Origin: Candidatus Uhrbacteria bacterium | Lineage (GTDB): Bacteria > Patescibacteriota > Patescibacteriia > UBA9934 > UBA11717 | Direction of reading: 5' to 3' | DNA: 15,096 bases | Assembly (NCBI GenBank): GCA_003509895.1 | Contig: DOMJ01000046.1 | Span: forward strand, 1 to 15,096 | In this document: positions 13,297 through 15,096 of the stretch, piece after piece | Layout of the letters: each line of letters starts with the position of its first letter | Numbering within the stretch: position 1 is the stretch's first letter | Position numbers and translations under genes: made by a program | Notes under the pieces: model-generated | What the model was told of the DNA's origin: nothing | The model's database searches: none | Seen by the model: only the letters and a program-made list of their open reading frames with translations

Positions 13297-13325
13297 GAAC
13301 AAAACACACCCGTTTGGGTGCGTTT
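13297..13325 (-). terminator. Intrinsic terminator after the surface-protein gene
   Basis: CACCC (13307-13311) and GGGTG (13316-13320) pair around a four-base loop. After one A/C mismatch, AAAC (13302-13305) pairs with GTTT (13322-13325). On the minus strand TTTTGTT follows. It stands 15 bases after the stop of the surface-protein gene. Confidence 0.7.
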
Positions 13326-13340
13326 CTTTTTATGCGTTTC

Positions 13341-15096
13341 TTAGAGTACCTCTTCAACAATCAGAATCGGCGCATCCGACTCTACAACCGGCACATCCGC
13401 AACATCCGATGTCTGATTGTCTGTCTGAATTACAGGATCCACAACGGGTTCTTCTTGGGTGGAAACATCTTGCTCCGACTCAATGGGAGCAGGAATAATC
13501 GGCTCCGGATCCGGTTCAATGATTTCTTCCGTCTTCGGAATATCGGCTTCAACCTGTTGAACCGTCTCGTCCACCGTTTCCCCCATTGGTTCAACAGTGG
13601 TTTCCTCGTCTACCATCGGCTCCTCTAAAAGAGGTGCGGGTTCCTCTTCAACAACTGGTTCTTCCACGTCCTCTACCATTGCCTCGGGTACAACCCCATG
13701 TCTGTAGGCCATTACAATCCAATCCACCTCATCCCCCGTGCCACCATCACGCCAGATCTGAAAGCCGTTGGTGGTCTTCTCACGAATTGAGACATTTCCC
13801 GTGCCATTAGACATGGTCGCCGTCACAATAATAGGTGCGTCTGCCTGGACCACATTTGCAAACGCCGGGTCAATCTTAGCAAAGACAATCTCGGCCATCT
13901 TGCCGGAAATTTTTGTGGTCCCCGCAAGCGTCACAAATTGCTGTGAGCTGATTGTTGAGTATGTGGTTGTGGCATGCGCATCATTTCCACGAATAACGAC
14001 CTGATAGGCACCCTCGGTGACAAATTCACCATCAATGTTTACGGACCAATTGTAGCCCTCCAATGAGGCAATGTTACGCAATACATTTCCCTCAATCACC
14101 AGCGTTGCCGATGTCTGAATAACGGGCTCCGGTGTCTTGGCAGACACACTTGTATGATCCGTTCCATCCCAGAAATGCGGCTGAATAAACATGACAATTG
14201 CTCCCTGACCTGTTCCGGTAAAAGCCTGCATGGCAATACCGACAACTTCCGACGCCTCTGTTGCCTTCCTTCCAACTCCGGCAACGGAGCTTACAGCAAT
14301 ACGATCTCCGATGGCGATTGCTCCCCCTTCGTCATTTACCTTTACAGGCGTACGTCCGGTAAGGGCCACGGGGTAAAAACTGTCCGCCGCCGTTTCCCAA
14401 CCAAGAGTAAGACCAGGAGATGTGGAAATAGCTCCAATGATAATTTCTGATCCAACTGTTCGCTCCACAAATTCCACATTCGTTGGTGACACAGACACAA
14501 TCTCTCCCGCAGTCAAAAATTGAGCGGATGGGAACATTTCGGCGACGTCGTGTTGTGTAACACTTGTATTGACGGAGTAAATCACACCATCCGTACCGGC
14601 CGCGTTTGCGCAGTTTCCACCTGGACTCGCGGCACCCGTGCCTCCATCTCCCACACACAGGGATCCGTCAAAAATTTCTGTGTCACCCTGGACAAAGAGC
14701 GTACCGTCGGTGTTTGTTGCAACATCGTTGAACGTTGCGGTCGTGGGAGTATCGTCTCCCTCAATCCATACCTGACCATTAGACGTGTAGGCAGCGAAGT
14801 TTGTTGTTGCACCGGACGCTTTTGCGTAGAGGGAAAATGATTTCCCAATGGATCCCGTACCTGCGTCAAGATTAAAGTACCCGCCATAGGCGCTCGTAAT
14901 GGCAGCGCCCGCATCGGTCGTTGTCACGGACGCATTCACGCCGTAAACAGCTGTTGCATCTCCTGTTGAATCAAGTGAAACAGTAGACTTTAAGCCACTT
15001 ATGGCATCTGTGAGCCCCGTTCCAACGTAGCTGGTTGATCCGATAAACTGATTTATTTCTTGTGCATCATTTGCAACACCCGTATCTGCATCAACA
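13341..15096 (-). CDS. Large tail-fibre-like surface protein, N-terminus outside window
   Basis: Only the C-terminal 584 residues are visible; the frame stays open to the window edge, and the in-frame GTG at 14939 is an internal valine. The visible part begins with Gly/Thr/Ala-rich beta-type sequence (for example VYGVNASVTTTDAG) of the kind repeated in CPR surface proteins. A cysteine pair segment (SLCVGDGG...GNC) follows. A conserved block at about 182-302 has DVAEMFPS, IIGAISTSPGLTLG, PVALTGRTPVKV and GDRIAVSSVAGVG. It resembles the tail-fibre/IMC autoproteolytic (Peptidase G2-like) modules of phage and bacterial fibres. More beta-type sequence follows (ending GDEVDWIVMAY), then about 115 residues rich in Glu, Pro, Val and Asp. 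No LPXTG or C-terminal membrane anchor is seen. The role in adhesion or host contact is inferred. Confidence 0.7.
   Translation of the reverse strand, partial: VDADTGVANDAQEINQFIGSTSYVGTGLTDAISGLKSTVSLDSTGDATAVYGVNASVTTTDAGAAITSAYGGYFNLDAGTGSIGKSFSLYAKASGATTNFAAYTSNGQVWIEGDDTPTTATFNDVATNTDGTLFVQGDTEIFDGSLCVGDGGTGAASPGGNCANAAGTDGVIYSVNTSVTQHDVAEMFPSAQFLTAGEIVSVSPTNVEFVERTVGSEIIIGAISTSPGLTLGWETAADSFYPVALTGRTPVKVNDEGGAIAIGDRIAVSSVAGVGRKATEASEVVGIAMQAFTGTGQGAIVMFIQPHFWDGTDHTSVSAKTPEPVIQTSATLVIEGNVLRNIASLEGYNWSVNIDGEFVTEGAYQVVIRGNDAHATTTYSTISSQQFVTLAGTTKISGKMAEIVFAKIDPAFANVVQADAPIIVTATMSNGTGNVSIREKTTNGFQIWRDGGTGDEVDWIVMAYRHGVVPEAMVEDVEEPVVEEEPAPLLEEPMVDEETTVEPMGETVDETVQQVEADIPKTEEIIEPDPEPIIPAPIESEQDVSTQEEPVVDPVIQTDNQTSDVADVPVVESDAPILIVEEVL

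Noticed and set aside
14937..14939. GTG at 14939 as the start of the surface protein
   Set aside because: The same frame continues without a stop to the window edge with similar Gly/Thr/Ala-rich sequence, so the gene is cut by the edge and this is an internal valine.

Overview
The window looks like a chromosomal core region of a Candidatus Patescibacteria (CPR) bacterium, probably Parcubacteria-like. The evidence is compact, tightly packed genes, a truncated-style core gene set, a membrane O-antigen-ligase/TPR fusion protein, a tail-fibre-like repetitive surface protein, and a near absence of Shine-Dalgarno sequences. Genes end in TAA, TAG and TGA and no TGA interrupts a conserved domain, so the standard bacterial code fits and the TGA-as-Gly CPR lineages do not. 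Finer placement is not supported by what I can see.

Left part, plus strand. Bases 1-238 hold no gene but two strong inverted repeats and an extended -10 promoter. Then come ftsK (DNA translocase with acidic linker and unusual acidic tail), a RodZ-like HTH/membrane protein that overlaps it by one base, a terminator, recA and a second terminator. A PlsC-type acyltransferase follows, with unlike codon use, the only strong Shine-Dalgarno sequence in the window and altered catalytic motifs. A hairpin with poly-T at 5472-5507 ends both this run and the convergent minus-strand run.

Right part, minus strand, in order of transcription. A large surface protein (cut by the window edge) ends in a terminator at 13297-13325. 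An O-antigen-ligase-like TPR membrane protein follows, then ychF and a THUMP/Trm11-like methyltransferase as a two-gene unit with a terminator. Next is the classical rpsF-ssb-rpsR operon with a good sigma70-type promoter and a leader of three hairpins, ending in a terminator that abuts epmA. Last are epmA and efp.

How they fit together: ftsK/recA/ssb serve chromosome maintenance. rpsF/rpsR/ychF/efp/epmA and the methyltransferase serve translation. RodZ-like, acyltransferase, O-antigen-ligase-like and surface proteins serve the envelope. The most interesting system is the efp-epmA pair: EF-P has the modifiable lysine, but EpmA carries glycine where E. coli EpmA has Ala298, and no epmB lies nearby. 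This suggests plain alpha-lysylation of EF-P. Two promoters (ychF, O-antigen ligase) place the expected transcript start at or within a few bases of the ATG, suggesting leaderless mRNAs. I saw no tRNA, rRNA, CRISPR, insertion sequence or phage integration signature.
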